Shown piece by piece: positions 44,847 through 54,589 of a DNA stretch of 64,000 nucleotides. Under the pieces are notes generated by a model. That model searched no databases. It was not told where the DNA came from and saw nothing but the letters and a program-made list of their open reading frames with translations. Origin of the DNA: Bacteroidales bacterium (GTDB lineage Bacteria > Bacteroidota > Bacteroidia > Bacteroidales > UBA932). The position numbers were made by a program, and so were the translations under genes. The stretch covers positions 62,001 through 126,000 of the forward strand of contig JAAYJQ010000003.1 of the NCBI GenBank assembly GCA_012522855.1, read 5' to 3'. Positions within the stretch are counted from its first letter, which is position 1. Each line of letters opens with the position of its first letter.

Positions 44847-45767
44847 ATGGAAAACAATTCATGGGAAGAAGTGCCCGTCCAGAACTTCGAACACATATAT
44901 TCAGACGGAGGAGCCGTGGATATTCCGTTCAAAGATGACAGGGACAAGATTTTCGCCCTGAATCGTATCGCGATCCTCGGCCATATCTACGGAGTGCAGG
45001 TCGTCATCGCGGAAGTGATCGACACCCATCTGCATACCGTCATCCATGGTCCTAAGGATGCATGTGTGAAATTCCGGAATGAGCTTCGGAGGCAGATGAT
45101 CTGCCATTTCATTTTCACCGGCCGAAAGGAGCAACTTGGAGAGGGGTTTTTTCTCGACAGTGTCGCCATCGGCACGAGAACCTCGCTGATGAATCATATT
45201 ATCTATGTACTTCGTCAAGTGTTGGATACAGGCTTTCCCTTTCTTCCGACCGACTACCGTTTCGGACCGGGGAACATCTTTTTCGCCCAGCCGTCTACGA
45301 TCGGTTTGTCGCGAAGCGCGGAGGGAGTCCGAGAGGTGGGGAGGATGGGGGTGCGTGAAAAATGGAGGATTCTGGAAACGCGACTCCCTATTCCCGATGA
45401 CTGGCTGGTAGCGGAGGACGGGTTGATTCTTCCCTGCTGCTATATGGACTACAATCTTGTCAACGGACTGTTCAGGACGCCCAGATGCTTCATCGCATTT
45501 CAACATATCAAGCGGGATGACGAAGAATCCATCCGACAGGTCTGCCATAGGCGTTCACTTGAGGCCTTGACACTGAATGATCTACGGGAGAAAGCGCGTG
45601 TGGTTTGCCGGGATCGCTTCAAAAAAGAGTTGTCGATGGCTTCCGTCCCGGAGCGGGTTCAAGTAGCATCGTTGCTCGTCAAGAACCGCATGGCGTTTCT
45701 ATCAGCCAGTCTGGCCAAAGCAGTCTTTCTCAAATACGATGACCTCGCTCTTTTCCTGGCCAAATAG
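44847..45767 (+). CDS. HUH (Y1) transposase-like protein, RAYT type, copy 1
   Basis: The protein has 306 residues from ATG 44847. The HUH metal motif is THLHTVIHG (His61, His63); the probable nucleophile is Tyr120 in HIIYVLRQ, followed by FPFLPTDYRFGPGN, the counterpart of the NPVxAG...DYxWSS segment of REP-associated tyrosine transposases. Such enzymes nick single-stranded DNA at repeat hairpins. It is flanked on both sides by the same 75-base repeats (44064-44450 and 45777-46270). A paralogue of identical length is at 54914-55834. The start is set by similarity; the upstream frame extension lacks motifs. Confidence 0.82.
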   Translation: MENNSWEEVPVQNFEHIYSDGGAVDIPFKDDRDKIFALNRIAILGHIYGVQVVIAEVIDTHLHTVIHGPKDACVKFRNELRRQMICHFIFTGRKEQLGEGFFLDSVAIGTRTSLMNHIIYVLRQVLDTGFPFLPTDYRFGPGNIFFAQPSTIGLSRSAEGVREVGRMGVREKWRILETRLPIPDDWLVAEDGLILPCCYMDYNLVNGLFRTPRCFIAFQHIKRDDEESIRQVCHRRSLEALTLNDLREKARVVCRDRFKKELSMASVPERVQVASLLVKNRMAFLSASLAKAVFLKYDDLALFLAK

Positions 45768-45776
45768 GGGAGAGAG

Positions 45777-46270
45777 GATCACCCCTGCCTGGGAGACGGG
45801 GGTTGCGAACACCGATCCTGCCTGCAGGGTCTTCCAGGGGCTTTATCGATCCGCCACCCCGGGCAGTGAGATAGGGGTCGCGAACACCGATCCTGCGTGC
45901 AGGGCCTTCCAGGGGGTTCTCCGATCCGCCACCCCGGCCTGCAAGATGGGGGTGACGAACACCGGTCCTGCCTGCAGGGCCTTCCAAGGGGTTCTCCGAT
46001 CCGCCACCCCTGCCTGCGAGACGAGGGTCGCGAACACCGATACCGCCTGCAGGGCCTTCCAGGGGCTTTTTCGATCCGCCACCCCGGCCTGCGAGATGGG
46101 GGTGACGAACACCGGTCCTGCCTGCAGGGCCTTCCAAGGGGTTCTCCGATCCGCCACCCCTGCCTGCGAGACGAGGGTCGCGAACACCGATACCGCCTGC
46201 AGGGCTTTCCAGGGGGTTGTCCGATCCGCTATCCCTGCCTGCGAGATGGGGGTGACGAACACCGTTTCTG
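45777..46270. repeat. 75-base tandem repeat array B (RAYT-1 right flank)
   Basis: Landmark positions 45852, 45927, 46002, 46077, 46152 and 46227 keep an exact 75-base period, with a partial unit before the first: six to seven copies. Sequence and orientation match array A at 44064-44450, and the array starts about ten bases after the stop of the HUH gene. Confidence 0.93.
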
Positions 46271-46584
46271 CGAAGGCAACGTTCCGAAGCATTCTGGAAC
46301 CCGGGTCAACTACCTCTTGGACGCTGGCGAGCTGCGCCAGGATGGTAGAGGTGCTCAGGGTGAGGGTCAGCTGCACCTGCTGGCGGAAGGACATCTCTAT
46401 CCCGCTCCGGATTATGCCCGGCAATTTGTCCTTCTAACGAGTCGCCATGTTGCCGCGCAAAAGTGGCGATTTTCCGGCGGATTCAGCCCTTGATAATCCA
46501 GGGGTATATACGTAGTATTATATTTAGGGCGAAAAGGTACGACAAATCCGCAGATTTTGCTATTTTTACGAAAAACCATACAAA
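46271..46584. other. Intergenic stretch without a recognised gene
   Basis: The end of the repeat array passes into about 180 bases of ordinary-looking GC-rich sequence with no gene I can support, then an AT-rich leader before the start at 46585. A possible weak hairpin, TCGCCA ... TGGCGA, lies near 46441-46470. Confidence 0.5.
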
Positions 46585-47832
46585 ATGAAACCAATAAACA
46601 TGATTAGCCTGGCAATCGGAATATGTGCTTTAGTGACGACCTGCACCCAGGCTCCGGCGGACTTGACAAGCCGTCTGGAAGTACTGGACGTGGAGACCTG
46701 CGAACGTACGATCGTGAAGGAATTCCCGTATCTCATCGAAGCGCCCAATTGGACGCAAGACGGAAAATGGCTGATCTACAACAGCAAGGGAAAAATCTAT
46801 CGCCTCGCCGTCGACGGGAGCGGGGAACCGGAACACATTGAAACGGGGGTGGCTGTGAGCTGTAACAACGACCATGTGATTTCGCCGGACGGACGTATGC
46901 TGGCGGTAAGCAGCGGTACCTCGACTGACCGTCGTTCAAGAATATTCATCCTTCCGCTGGAGGGCGGGGAGGCGCGGCTGGTCACACCTGAGGCTCCGAG
47001 CTACCTGCACGGCTGGAGTCCCGACGGGAAGACGCTCGCGTACTGCGCTGAGCGGAACGGGGAGTTCGATGTCTACACGATCGACGCTGATCCGTCATCC
47101 GGAGCTGTTGAAAAGCGGCTCACCACGGAACCAGGCCTGGACGACGGTCCTGAATATTCCCCTGACGGCCGGTACATCTGGTTCAATTCGGTGCGGAGCG
47201 GCCTGATGCAGCTTTGGCGGATGGGGGCGGACGGCAGCGATCCCCGTATGATGACGGACCATCCTGACCGGAACGCCTGGTTCGGACATGTCTCTCCCGA
47301 CGGGAATCGGGTTGCGTACATCACTTACCACAAGGGTGATCTCGAACCCGGACAGCACCTTTCGAACCGGAACGTCGAACTGTGGATGCTGCCTGCAGAA
47401 GGGGGTGAGCCCGTCCGCTTGATCCGGCTTTTCGGTGGACAGGGGAGTTTCAACGTCAATTCTTGGGCTCCCGACAGCCGGCATCTCGCCTTTGTCAGTT
47501 ACAGTGTCCGCGGACAGGAATTCCCCACGCTCGAGGTTCCGGAATTCCGTGAACTCATCTCCCGCGACGGCGTCCAGTTGCTAGATGTCCGGACGGCGAA
47601 GGAATATGCAGCCGGACATATTCCCGAAGCCGCGAATGTGGATTTCCGTTCGCGTGACTTCCTTGACTCAGTTCTGGCGACCTTCGACCCGGAGAAGCCG
47701 TTGGCTATCTACTGCCGGAGCGGGATAAAGAGTGCCTCAGCCGCCGGGAAACTGGTCGCTGCCGGTTTTGTCGTCTACAATCTGGGAGACGGCTTTCTTG
47801 CCTGGCAGGCTGACGACCAGTCGGCGGATTGA
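46585..47832 (+). CDS. TolB-like beta-propeller fused to a rhodanese domain
   Basis: The protein has 415 residues. It has a short lipoprotein-like signal (CALVTTC, Cys20), then WD40-like/TolB propeller repeats (NWTQDGKWLIYNS, ISPDGRML, WSPDGKTLAY, YSPDGRYIWF, VSPDGNRVAY, WAPDSRHLAF) to about residue 310. The last 100 residues form a rhodanese domain (LLDVRTAKEYAAGHIPEAANVD) with the active loop CRSGIKS, Cys377. Propeller proteins of this kind are common in Bacteroidota, but a C-terminal sulfurtransferase is unusual. A function in periplasmic sulfur or thiol handling is only a guess. Confidence 0.8.
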   Translation: MKPINMISLAIGICALVTTCTQAPADLTSRLEVLDVETCERTIVKEFPYLIEAPNWTQDGKWLIYNSKGKIYRLAVDGSGEPEHIETGVAVSCNNDHVISPDGRMLAVSSGTSTDRRSRIFILPLEGGEARLVTPEAPSYLHGWSPDGKTLAYCAERNGEFDVYTIDADPSSGAVEKRLTTEPGLDDGPEYSPDGRYIWFNSVRSGLMQLWRMGADGSDPRMMTDHPDRNAWFGHVSPDGNRVAYITYHKGDLEPGQHLSNRNVELWMLPAEGGEPVRLIRLFGGQGSFNVNSWAPDSRHLAFVSYSVRGQEFPTLEVPEFRELISRDGVQLLDVRTAKEYAAGHIPEAANVDFRSRDFLDSVLATFDPEKPLAIYCRSGIKSASAAGKLVAAGFVVYNLGDGFLAWQADDQSAD

Positions 47833-47965
47833 TCGCTTGGCCCCGGCCGGATTTCCCGGAATTCCCGTCCCAGAATGCCCTTCGGGACGGCGGCGAAGCC
47901 CGATTCCCCGTGTTTCCGGTCTTGGATACAGACCCATAACCGATCAAGGCCTTGTTTCTGGAGTC

Positions 47966-48119
47966 GGATTTACAAAACACGGGCACAGCAATCGCTCTTG
48001 GAAGGGCCTAGAAGGCCGATCGGCGTGAAAAGAGGGCGAATATTTTGACAGATCTTTCACGCTCATATGCCCTGTACAGCCCTGGGAGCTGGATCGGTGT
48101 GCCCGCATTTTGTAAATCC
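47966..48119. repeat. MITE-like palindromic element with 22-base inverted ends
   Basis: The ends GGATTTACAAAAyrCGGGCACA (47966-47987, and inverted at 48098-48119) match at 20 of 22 positions. Inside, a second inverted pair around GCGTGAAA ... TTTCACGC would extend folding. It encodes nothing. No target duplication is clear. It sits in a 440-base gap between convergent genes. Confidence 0.7.
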
Positions 48120-48222
48120 TAAATTGTTCTTGCGACAGCCGATGTTAGCCAGGACCAACTCCCCGAGATTCCCGTCCTGGCAGGCCTCCGCAGCCCCCTC
48201 CTCGGACAAAAACAACTAAAAA

Positions 48223-48245
48223 GGGCTGGCCAACTTGGCCAGCCC
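48223..48245 (-). terminator. Intrinsic terminator of pckA
   Basis: The stem GGGCTGGCC/GGCCAGCCC has a 5-base loop, followed on the minus strand by TTTTT (48222-48217 region). It lies 27 bases after the pckA stop and has the same stem as the terminator after the OmpA gene. Confidence 0.85.
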
Positions 48246-48271
48246 CCTCATTGTTTTAAAAAGTCGATCTG

Positions 48272-49876
48272 TTAGAGCTGAGGGCCTGCTTTTACAAGCG
48301 CCTTGCCCACGCGGTGGGACTCGTACTTGGTGAAGTTCTCGATGAACCGGCCGGCGAGATCGCGGGCCTTGACATCCCACTCCTTCGCGTCCTTGTAGGT
48401 GTCGCGGGGATCGAGGATGGCCGGGTCCACGCCTTCAAGCTTGGTCGGTACTTCGAAGTTGAAGTAAGGAATCTTCTTGGTGGGGGCCTCGTCGATACTG
48501 TGATTGAGGATGGCATCGATGATGCCGCGGGTGTCGCGGATCGAAATGCGCTTTCCGGAACCGTTCCAGCCCGTGTTCACGAGGTATGCCTTGGCGCCGC
48601 TCTTCTTCATCCTCTTCACGAGTTCCTCGGCATACTTGGTCGGGTGGAGCTCCAGGAAGGCCTGTCCGAAGCAGGCGGAGAAGGTCGGGACGGGCTCCGT
48701 GATTCCGAGCTCGGTACCCGCCAACTTGGCCGTGAAGCCGGAGAGGAAGTAGTACTTCGTCTGCTCGTCCGTCAGGATGGAAACCGGAGGCAGAACACCG
48801 AATGCGTCCGCGGACAGGAAGATGACCTGCTTGGCGGCAGGACCCAGGGAGTCGGGACGCACGATGTTTTTGATGTGATAGATCGGGTAGGAAACGCGGG
48901 TGTTCTCGGTCACGCTCTTGTCGTTGAAGTCGATCACCCCGTTCTCGTCCACAGTCACGTTTTCGAGGAGGGCGTCACGACGGATGGCGTTGTAGATGTC
49001 CGGCTCGGATTCTTTGTCGAGCTTGATGACCTTCGCGTAGCAGCCGCCTTCGAAGTTGAACACGCCGTTGTTGTCCCAGCCGTGTTCGTCGTCACCGATG
49101 AGCTTCCGCTTCGGGTCGGTGGAAAGGGTGGTCTTGCCTGTTCCGGAAAGACCGAAGAAGATAGCGGTGTTCTCGCCGTTCATGTCCGTGTTGGCGGAGC
49201 AGTGCATCGAAGCGATGCCGCGGAGCGGGAGGAAGTAGTTCATCATGGAGAAGATACCCTTTTTCATCTCGCCGCCGTACCAGGTGTTCAGGATGACCTG
49301 CTCTTTGGATGTAACGTTGAAAAGGACGGCAGTCTCGGAGCGGAGGCCGAGTTCCTTGTAATTATCAACCTTGGCCTTGGAAGCGTTGTAAACCACGAAG
49401 TCGGGTTCTTGCTCAAAGTCTTCCTGGCTTTTCGGACGGATGAACATGTTCGTCACGAAATGAGCCTGCCAGGCAACTTCCATGATGAAACGCACCTTCA
49501 TGCGGCTGTCCTTGTTCGTGCCGCAGAAGCCGTCGACCACGAACAGACGCTTGCCGGAAAGTTGTTTCTGTGCAATTTTCTTGCAGATTCTCCATGACTT
49601 TTTGCTCAAAGGACGGTTGTCGTTGGGAAATTCGGGGGTGGTCCACCAAACGGTGTCCTTGGAGTTCTCATCCATGACGATGAACTTGTCTTTTGGGGAG
49701 CGTCCGGTGTAGACGCCTGTCATGACGTTGACCGCTCCAAGCTCAGTCTCCTGCCCTCTGTCGAAGCCGGTGAGTTCAGGTCTGGTCTCCTCGTTGAACA
49801 GAACTTCATAGGTGGGGTTGTAAATGACTTCCTTCACCCTGGTGATCCCATACTTTCTTAAATCCATCTTTGGCAT
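48272..49876 (-). CDS. pckA: Phosphoenolpyruvate carboxykinase (ATP)
   Basis: The protein has 534 residues, the normal length. It converts oxaloacetate and ATP to phosphoenolpyruvate and CO2; in fermenting Bacteroidota it often runs toward oxaloacetate for succinate formation. Visible motifs are [14 protein letters not shown], the metal-binding/kinase-1a [13 protein letters not shown], the kinase-2 region [10 protein letters not shown] and the adenine-binding [14 protein letters not shown] start three codons later (MDLRKYG) is also possible. It is a single gene with its own promoter and terminator. Confidence 0.97.
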   Translation of the reverse strand: MPKMDLRKYGITRVKEVIYNPTYEVLFNEETRPELTGFDRGQETELGAVNVMTGVYTGRSPKDKFIVMDENSKDTVWWTTPEFPNDNRPLSKKSWRICKKIAQKQLSGKRLFVVDGFCGTNKDSRMKVRFIMEVAWQAHFVTNMFIRPKSQEDFEQEPDFVVYNASKAKVDNYKELGLRSETAVLFNVTSKEQVILNTWYGGEMKKGIFSMMNYFLPLRGIASMHCSANTDMNGENTAIFFGLSGTGKTTLSTDPKRKLIGDDEHGWDNNGVFNFEGGCYAKVIKLDKESEPDIYNAIRRDALLENVTVDENGVIDFNDKSVTENTRVSYPIYHIKNIVRPDSLGPAAKQVIFLSADAFGVLPPVSILTDEQTKYYFLSGFTAKLAGTELGITEPVPTFSACFGQAFLELHPTKYAEELVKRMKKSGAKAYLVNTGWNGSGKRISIRDTRGIIDAILNHSIDEAPTKKIPYFNFEVPTKLEGVDPAILDPRDTYKDAKEWDVKARDLAGRFIENFTKYESHRVGKALVKAGPQL

Positions 49877-49923
49877 AGCGAATGTATTTTAAATGTTTGT
49901 AGATGCAATTTCATAAAACGCGG

Positions 49924-49931
49924 CAAATGTA
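49924..49931 (-). promoter_or_regulatory. -7 promoter box of pckA
   Basis: TACATTTG on the minus strand, 48 bases before the pckA start, matches TAnnTTTG. For the divergent recQ gene, TAATTTTG at 49977-49984 (+) is a candidate -7 box. Confidence 0.6.
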
Positions 49932-50074
49932 AGGAATTTTTTACACATTACTCATATTTGGTGGCGAATAATTTCGTAATTTTGTTACAATCGTGGATTA
50001 CTGCAAAATATTTGCCAACAAAATTTGCAATGAATTGATTTAAAACGATTTACTAATCTCATGGAGGGAAGAAA

Positions 50075-52000
50075 ATGACGGATTATGAGGGACATGGTAC
50101 ACCGTTGGACGTGCTGAAGGATTATTGGGGCTACGAGAGTTTCCGCCCCATGCAGGAGGAGATCATCGGGACGACTCTGGCGGGCAGGGACGTGCTCGCC
50201 ATTCTTCCCACAGGGGGCGGAAAATCCGTCTGCTTCCAGGTGCCGGGACTGATTCGCGGGGGGCTGACCCTGGTGGTCACCCCGCTCATCGCCCTGATGA
50301 AAGACCAAGTTCAGAATCTGGAAAACCGAGGGATCCGGTCGCTGGCCGTGCATGCCAGGATGTCCCGCCACGAGGTAGACCTGGCCCTGAACAACGCCGC
50401 TTACGGAGACTATGCTTTTCTGTACCTGTCTCCCGAACGGCTCGGCACCCAACTGTTCAAATCCTACATCGATGTGCTCCCGATCCGGTGCATCGTGGTT
50501 GACGAGGCGCACTGCATCTCCCAATGGGGTTACGATTTCCGTCCGGACTACCTGCGCATCGGGGAACTCCGGAAGCGGGTGGATGCTCCGGTGATCGCTT
50601 TGACCGCGACGGCCACCCCGCCGGTCGCCGACGACATCATGGAGCGATTGGGCTTTCGTGAAAAATGCTGCCTGAAATCCGGATTCGAACGCCCCAACCT
50701 GACCTATATCGTGCGGAAACGCGAAGATAAGAACGGGCAATTGCTTAATATATGTAACGGTGTCCCCGGTTCGGGGATTGTCTATGTGCGCAATCGGCGG
50801 AAGTGTGAAGAACTCGCAACCTTCCTGTCCGCGAACGGGGTATCCGCATCGTTCTATCATGCAGGGTTGGGCGGGGAGACCCGCTCCGAAAGGCAGACTG
50901 CCTGGAAGCGGGGAGCCATCCGTGTAATGGTTTGCACGAATGCTTTCGGGATGGGAATCGACAAGCCGGATGTCCGCTTCGTGGTACATTTCGATGTGCC
51001 GGAAAGTCCTGAGGCCTATTTTCAGGAGGCCGGTCGGGCGGGGCGGGACGGAGAACGGGCCTATGCGGTGCTGCTCTGGAACGGAATCGATCTCCGGAGA
51101 ATGAAGCAGCTTGAGGAAGTGTCTTTTCCTTCGCTCGACTTCATCGAAGAAATTTATCAGAAACTGCACGTTTTCTTCGAAATTCCCTATGATGCCGGCA
51201 TCGGCCGGCAGCTGAAATTCAAGATCGAAGAATTTTGCCGCCGCTTCCGACTTCAGCGTGCTCCGGCCTTCCATGCGCTGCGGTACCTGGAACGGGAGGA
51301 CCACCTGACCTATTCCGAGGAGGTGGACATCGCCACGAAGGTGCGGATCGCCGTGGAGCGGAAAGCCCTGTACGACGTCGAACTCCCTGAGCAGCGGATG
51401 GCGGACCTGCTGGATGCGCTGATGCGGCGCTACACGGGTATTTTTTCCTTTGTACAGCCGATCGACGAGGAATCGATCTCGCGCCATCTCGGTGTGACGG
51501 TTCCTGCCCTGCGCCAACTGTTGTACCGCCTTTCGCTCGAACATGTGATCAACTATGTTCCCGCCGACCATTCTGATGTGGTCTTCCTACACCATGACCG
51601 GCGCAGGCCGGGGGACTTGGCGCTCTCGCCGGAGAAATATTCCATGCTGCGTCGGCGTTACCGGGAACGGACCGAGGCAATGAAAAACTACATAGAAGAA
51701 AGCGAAGAATGCCGTCCGCGTTTCCTGCTGCGCTATTTCGGCCAGGAGAACACGGCTGACTGCGGCACCTGCGATGTGTGCCGCGCGAAGCCTTCCGAGC
51801 TCGGGGTTCCCAATGCGACCCTGAAGCAGGTCACCCGCCAACGGCTGATCGCTTTCGTGAATACGGAAAAGTCCGGGGAATATGCCTTGCAGGACATCAT
51901 GCTCGAATTCGGCAATCCTGCGCGCGGCTATTCACCGGACTTTCTGGACATCCTCCGTCTGCTCATCGACGAAGGAACCGTCCCTTCTTATCAATCGTAG
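50075..52000 (+). CDS. recQ: ATP-dependent DNA helicase RecQ
   Basis: The protein has 641 residues. Helicase motifs are present in order: FRPMQEEI, Walker A TGGGKS (residues 46-51), DEAHCISQWGYDFRPDY, ALTATATPP, GIVYVRNRRKCEEL, GMGIDKPDVRFV and QEAGRAGRDG. The zinc-binding/RQC region follows with CRPRFLLRYF ... CGTCDVCR cysteines. The usual C-terminal HRDC domain is replaced by a short tail, as in compact RecQ forms. It unwinds DNA in recombination and repair. It converges on the TlpA-like gene, with 9 bases between the stops. Confidence 0.95.
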   Translation: MTDYEGHGTPLDVLKDYWGYESFRPMQEEIIGTTLAGRDVLAILPTGGGKSVCFQVPGLIRGGLTLVVTPLIALMKDQVQNLENRGIRSLAVHARMSRHEVDLALNNAAYGDYAFLYLSPERLGTQLFKSYIDVLPIRCIVVDEAHCISQWGYDFRPDYLRIGELRKRVDAPVIALTATATPPVADDIMERLGFREKCCLKSGFERPNLTYIVRKREDKNGQLLNICNGVPGSGIVYVRNRRKCEELATFLSANGVSASFYHAGLGGETRSERQTAWKRGAIRVMVCTNAFGMGIDKPDVRFVVHFDVPESPEAYFQEAGRAGRDGERAYAVLLWNGIDLRRMKQLEEVSFPSLDFIEEIYQKLHVFFEIPYDAGIGRQLKFKIEEFCRRFRLQRAPAFHALRYLEREDHLTYSEEVDIATKVRIAVERKALYDVELPEQRMADLLDALMRRYTGIFSFVQPIDEESISRHLGVTVPALRQLLYRLSLEHVINYVPADHSDVVFLHHDRRRPGDLALSPEKYSMLRRRYRERTEAMKNYIEESEECRPRFLLRYFGQENTADCGTCDVCRAKPSELGVPNATLKQVTRQRLIAFVNTEKSGEYALQDIMLEFGNPARGYSPDFLDILRLLIDEGTVPSYQS

Positions 52001-52009
52001 GGAACCGTC

Positions 52010-53092
52010 CTATTGGTTGAAGTATCCCGTCACGACTTCCTTGAAATTGCTCGGAATACCGGTAAAGCGCTCGCGGATCACCCCGTCGGGGCCGATCAGG
52101 AGCGTGGTCGGGATGCCGGGTACGCCGTAGGTGTCGGTCGCGACATTGTGCCGGTTGCCGGAGACGCTGTCCTGAAGATCCCGGGTGTACAGAATCGGCC
52201 AGTTCATCCCCTTTTCCTTGGCGCAGGCGGGGCCGGCTTCAGCATCCTGCTCCCATACATTGACCCCGACGATTTCGAAGCCTTTCTTGTGGAGTTCAGC
52301 GTACAGTTCCTTCAACTCCGGAACGGATGCCATGCAGGGACCGCACCAAGAGGCCCAGAAATCGACGAGGACATAGCCCTTCCCCACGTAGTCGGAGAGT
52401 TTGGCGGGGGTCCCGTCGGCTAAATTGCCTTCGATCTCCTTGTAGGGGTTGCCGGTTTCCGTCTCCGCGGCGTTGCGCAGATCTTCGAGGGTCGACTTCA
52501 GCTGCTCGTTGTTTTTGACGCAGTCACCGCCCTTGTTAAAGAGTTCTTCCAGTTCTTCCAGCTTCAGATTATCATCAAACTGGGTGAGAAGTCCCAGCGC
52601 CTGCACACCCAGCAAGTTGTTGAGGTTGCTTTCGTAGGTCTCGCGGCAGAGTTCCGCTATCCGGGCAATGTCGTTGCCGGCGAGCATTTCTCTGAACTTG
52701 TCAGTGAACTCCACGTAGCTGCTGGTGACCGGGCTGCCGGTGGCGACCGAAGACTCGGAAAGCGTCACGAGCACTTTGCTGATGTCGGGAATGACAATTG
52801 TCCGGTACGCATTGCCGCGCGGATTGCTGCCCGGATAGACCAGTTGAACTACGTAGAGCTTTTCCAGGGTAGAAGCGACTTCGAGCGTGAATTTTCCGCC
52901 TTTCAGCGCGGAAGAGTCCACGACTTCATCCGTGTTGGCGTCGATCAGTTCGACGACGACGCCCGGGAGCGCGGCGATGGAATCGTTCGCGACGGTTCCC
53001 TTAATGGTCGTCACGCCTTTCTGGCCGCATCCCAGGATGGACATACCCAGCAAGACGCAGAGACAGAGAATGGTGAATCTTGTTGTTTTCAT
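52010..53092 (-). CDS. TlpA-like thioredoxin lipoprotein with N-terminal DUF4369-like domain
   Basis: The protein has 360 residues. The lipobox is MSILGC (Cys22); the N-terminal GTVANDSIAALPGVVVELI beta-rich region and helical middle resemble DUF4369-containing TlpA proteins of Bacteroidota. The C-terminal thioredoxin fold has FWASWCGPC with two redox cysteines and the cis-proline loop GIPTTLL. It would act in the periplasm on disulfides or on extracytoplasmic thiol maturation. No cytochrome-maturation partner is nearby. Confidence 0.9.
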   Translation of the reverse strand: MKTTRFTILCLCVLLGMSILGCGQKGVTTIKGTVANDSIAALPGVVVELIDANTDEVVDSSALKGGKFTLEVASTLEKLYVVQLVYPGSNPRGNAYRTIVIPDISKVLVTLSESSVATGSPVTSSYVEFTDKFREMLAGNDIARIAELCRETYESNLNNLLGVQALGLLTQFDDNLKLEELEELFNKGGDCVKNNEQLKSTLEDLRNAAETETGNPYKEIEGNLADGTPAKLSDYVGKGYVLVDFWASWCGPCMASVPELKELYAELHKKGFEIVGVNVWEQDAEAGPACAKEKGMNWPILYTRDLQDSVSGNRHNVATDTYGVPGIPTTLLIGPDGVIRERFTGIPSNFKEVVTGYFNQ

Positions 53093-53147
53093 GTTGAAGA
53101 TTGCGTTGATGTTTAATGGTTTGGATGTGCGAAGATAGCAATATATT

Positions 53148-54098
53148 TTATTCGATAATCAGGCCATCGTACGCAGGCTGGACGTCGGAGTGGATGCGGC
53201 GTTCCCTGCACAAGGCGCGTAGGTCTTCGCAGAATTGTTCGTGCCGGGGGAAGGTGTGCGACAAGTGGGTAAGCCAGGTGTGCCGGGCTCCGATGCGGTC
53301 CGCCAGCGCCAAAGCTTCGTCCAGGCTGAAATACGAGTGATGCTTGTTGTAGGCCACGGTGTTGATGGTGATATGCTTCAGGTCGCGGAGTTTGTCGAAT
53401 TCGGATTCGGGAAGCCGGTTCATATCGGTGATGTAGGCGATGTCGCCGAACCGGAACCCCAGTACCGGAAGGTGGTCGTGAAATCCGCGGATCGGGAGCA
53501 CGGGCACGGCATTCCGTCCGTCGCCCTTCGCCTCCTCCGCGAGATCCGCCCGGTCGATCATGTCTTCCAGACTCCGGCAGGTCGGGATCAGACGGCCGTC
53601 CGGCATCCGGTAGTGATAGCCGACATTATGCATCCAGACGAGGGTTCGTTCTTCGGAATCGGGATAGACCAGGAAAGAACGTTCGTCGATGACATGCAGG
53701 TGCCATTCCGGCGCTCCGGGATACCTTGGGAACGCAAAGACGTAGGGGTATTCCTGGATCAGCTCGTCGAGCACGTTCCGCTCGCAGTAGATTTCCGCGG
53801 CGCGTCGGTCGATGTAGTTGAGGGCGCGCACGTCGTCCAGTCCGCCCGTGTGATCCTTGTGGTTGTGGGTCAGGAGAATGGCGTCCAGATGGCTGATCCC
53901 GAGATTCAGCATCTGCATACGGAAATCCGGACCGGCGTCCACCAGAATGCTCAGCCCGTCGTATTCCACGAACACCGAAGCCCGAAGCCGCTTGTCGCGT
54001 GGGTCGGTGGACCGGCACACAGGACAAGCGCAGCCGATGATGGGCACCCCTTGCGAGGTGCCGGTACCCAGGAATGTAAGTTTTACGTTCTGATGCAT
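53148..54098 (-). CDS. Metallo-beta-lactamase-fold hydrolase, PhnP-like
   Basis: The protein has 316 residues. LGTGTSQGVPIIGCACPVC includes the extra zinc-binding cysteines that mark the PhnP-like MBL group, followed by the metal motif THNHKDH (residues 77-83). Later conserved residues are RGFHDHLPVLGFRFGDIAYITDMN and HLSHTF. PhnP-type enzymes hydrolyse cyclic phosphodiesters, but this one lies outside any phosphonate cluster, so the substrate is unknown. Confidence 0.87.
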   Translation of the reverse strand: MHQNVKLTFLGTGTSQGVPIIGCACPVCRSTDPRDKRLRASVFVEYDGLSILVDAGPDFRMQMLNLGISHLDAILLTHNHKDHTGGLDDVRALNYIDRRAAEIYCERNVLDELIQEYPYVFAFPRYPGAPEWHLHVIDERSFLVYPDSEERTLVWMHNVGYHYRMPDGRLIPTCRSLEDMIDRADLAEEAKGDGRNAVPVLPIRGFHDHLPVLGFRFGDIAYITDMNRLPESEFDKLRDLKHITINTVAYNKHHSYFSLDEALALADRIGARHTWLTHLSHTFPRHEQFCEDLRALCRERRIHSDVQPAYDGLIIE

Positions 54099-54190
54099 CT
54101 TATAAAGATAGCGCTAATTTTTGAAAAACTGTTCCGGATCCCCTGATTTTTCTGAAATATTCTTGAATATGCTCGAATCCACCCGGCATC

Positions 54191-54280
54191 CTGCGCCGCG
54201 CTATCCTTGTTCCGCTCTGCGCCGCGCTATCCCTGTTCCGCCCCTGTGCCGCGCTATCTCTGTTCCGCCCTGCGCGGCAC
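54191..54280. repeat. 26-27-base tandem repeats
   Basis: CTGCGCCGCGCTATCC-type units start at 54191, 54217, 54244 and, partially, 54270. The stretch to 54590 contains no gene. A separate 26-27-base direct repeat with core CATTCCTTGGG lies at 54442-54468 and 54504-54530. Confidence 0.8.
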
Positions 54281-54589
54281 GGCCTCGTCTCGCTCATCCT
54301 GCATTGTTCTATTCCGCCCGTTCTGTGCCGTGCGGCTCCATCTCGCTCGTTCCTCTGTTGTGAAGCTTACGATCCTGATGCGTGAACAATCTCTCGTGCG
54401 TTAGGTGCTTCAGGACTGGAAATCAGCCGTTTACGTTTGAAGGTATGCAGAATGTTCATTCCTTGGGCGGAGTGCGACCGATTGTCAGGCCTTTGCCGAT
54501 AGAGGTGTGTAGAATATTCATTCCTTGGGATGCCCAACTGCCTTTAGGAGGCTTTTAGAGTAGGGGGGAATACTTTTCCGGATTAATTT

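Noticed and set aside
44064..46270. Possible CRISPR array
   Set aside because: The 75-base units are contiguous with no unique spacers of constant length, and no cas gene is in the window.
46290..46493. Possible decayed gene after array B
   Set aside because: A short stretch looks protein-like in one frame, but there is no start, no motif and no similarity I recognise.
48314..49597. 427-codon frame opposite pckA
   Set aside because: It is the shadow of a strongly conserved enzyme gene and has no recognisable domain.
49985..51571. 528-codon frame opposite recQ
   Set aside because: It is antisense to intact helicase motifs and has no supporting features.
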